64,000 nt of DNA from Allobosea lathyri (GTDB lineage Bacteria > Pseudomonadota > Alphaproteobacteria > Rhizobiales > Beijerinckiaceae). A program made the translations under genes and the position numbers. The notes beneath the pieces were generated by a model. That model ran no database searches. It had not been told where the DNA came from and saw only the letters and a list, made by a program, of their open reading frames with translations. Below, piece after piece: positions 63,965-64,000 of the stretch (its first letter is position 1; every line of letters begins with the position of its first letter). Location of the stretch: contig NZ_FNUY01000007.1 in assembly GCF_900108245.1 (NCBI RefSeq), positions 62,001-126,000 of the forward strand, written 5' to 3'.

Positions 63965-64000
63965 ATGACCAGCTTTCCCTCCGCCGGCGGATCGGGCGCC
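63965..64000 (+). CDS. start of a further gene, possibly cheB (cut by window end)
   Basis: ATG 63965 opens a frame of twelve codons (MTSFPSAGGSGA) up to the window edge. In related chemotaxis operons the gene after cheA-cheW-cheY is often cheB. The visible residues are too few to test that, and no strong ribosome binding site is seen. Reported only as a probable gene start. Confidence 0.3.
   Translation, partial: MTSFPSAGGSGA

Overview
The window is high-GC chromosomal DNA from an alphaproteobacterium of the order Hyphomicrobiales, most like Bosea or a close relative. The genus is inferred, not proven. The evidence is the gene content (ChpT with a chemotaxis cluster, an EipA/DUF1134 protein, DUF6111, DUF1285, an OpgH-type glucosyltransferase, a long alphaproteobacterial RibA, separate petA/petB/petC) and the dispersed palindromic repeats typical of that order. 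I see no tRNA, rRNA, CRISPR, insertion sequence, integrase or phage gene. This looks like core chromosome with a few accessory genes.

Layout. 1-5700: end of rplY, then pth, a cell-wall hydrolase, an exported protein, ychF and a double-MaoC protein. 6166-8787: a glycerophosphodiester phosphodiesterase fused to RTX repeats. 9132-12522: methionine-salvage genes on the minus strand (mtnP, apt, mtnA, class II aldolase) that read as a DHAP shunt. 12655-15437: the cytochrome bc1 operon petABC. 15629-19381: an ABC exporter, an MFS transporter and a stand-alone Fis-type HTH protein with a CtrA-type box upstream. 19680-23881: trmL-hemF facing a DUF1285-NUDIX-DUF6111-cca operon. 24085-31383: a MoxR/DUF58/BatA-DUF4159/membrane-protein cluster. 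31499-39013: scattered single genes (GNAT, DUF1254, NUDIX, two very small genes, metallophosphoesterase, SDR, ABC-F). 39317-41100: glucokinase and an OtnI-like isomerase.

41384-50956 is the most interesting part. Two operons diverge from a 71-base gap. The minus-strand one holds opgH, an FkbM methyltransferase and an unknown exported protein. The plus-strand one holds an MDR dehydrogenase, a VOC protein, a degenerate PTPS/QueD-fold protein, a family 4 glycosyltransferase and a SAM methyltransferase, almost all with 4-base start/stop overlaps. A cytochrome b561 gene and ribA follow. I do not know a characterised pathway with this gene set. It is the best candidate here for an undescribed system, perhaps making a methylated and glycosylated small molecule, possibly a pterin.

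50983-64000: a YfhO-type membrane protein, a small secreted protein, a PfkB kinase/HAD phosphatase pair, a coiled-coil membrane protein, EipA, a YHS-like protein, a CysQ-type phosphatase, chpT, and the start of a chemotaxis operon (cheA hybrid, cheW, cheY, probably a truncated next gene). Three families of dispersed palindromes and several short in-frame tandem repeats lie between or at the ends of genes.
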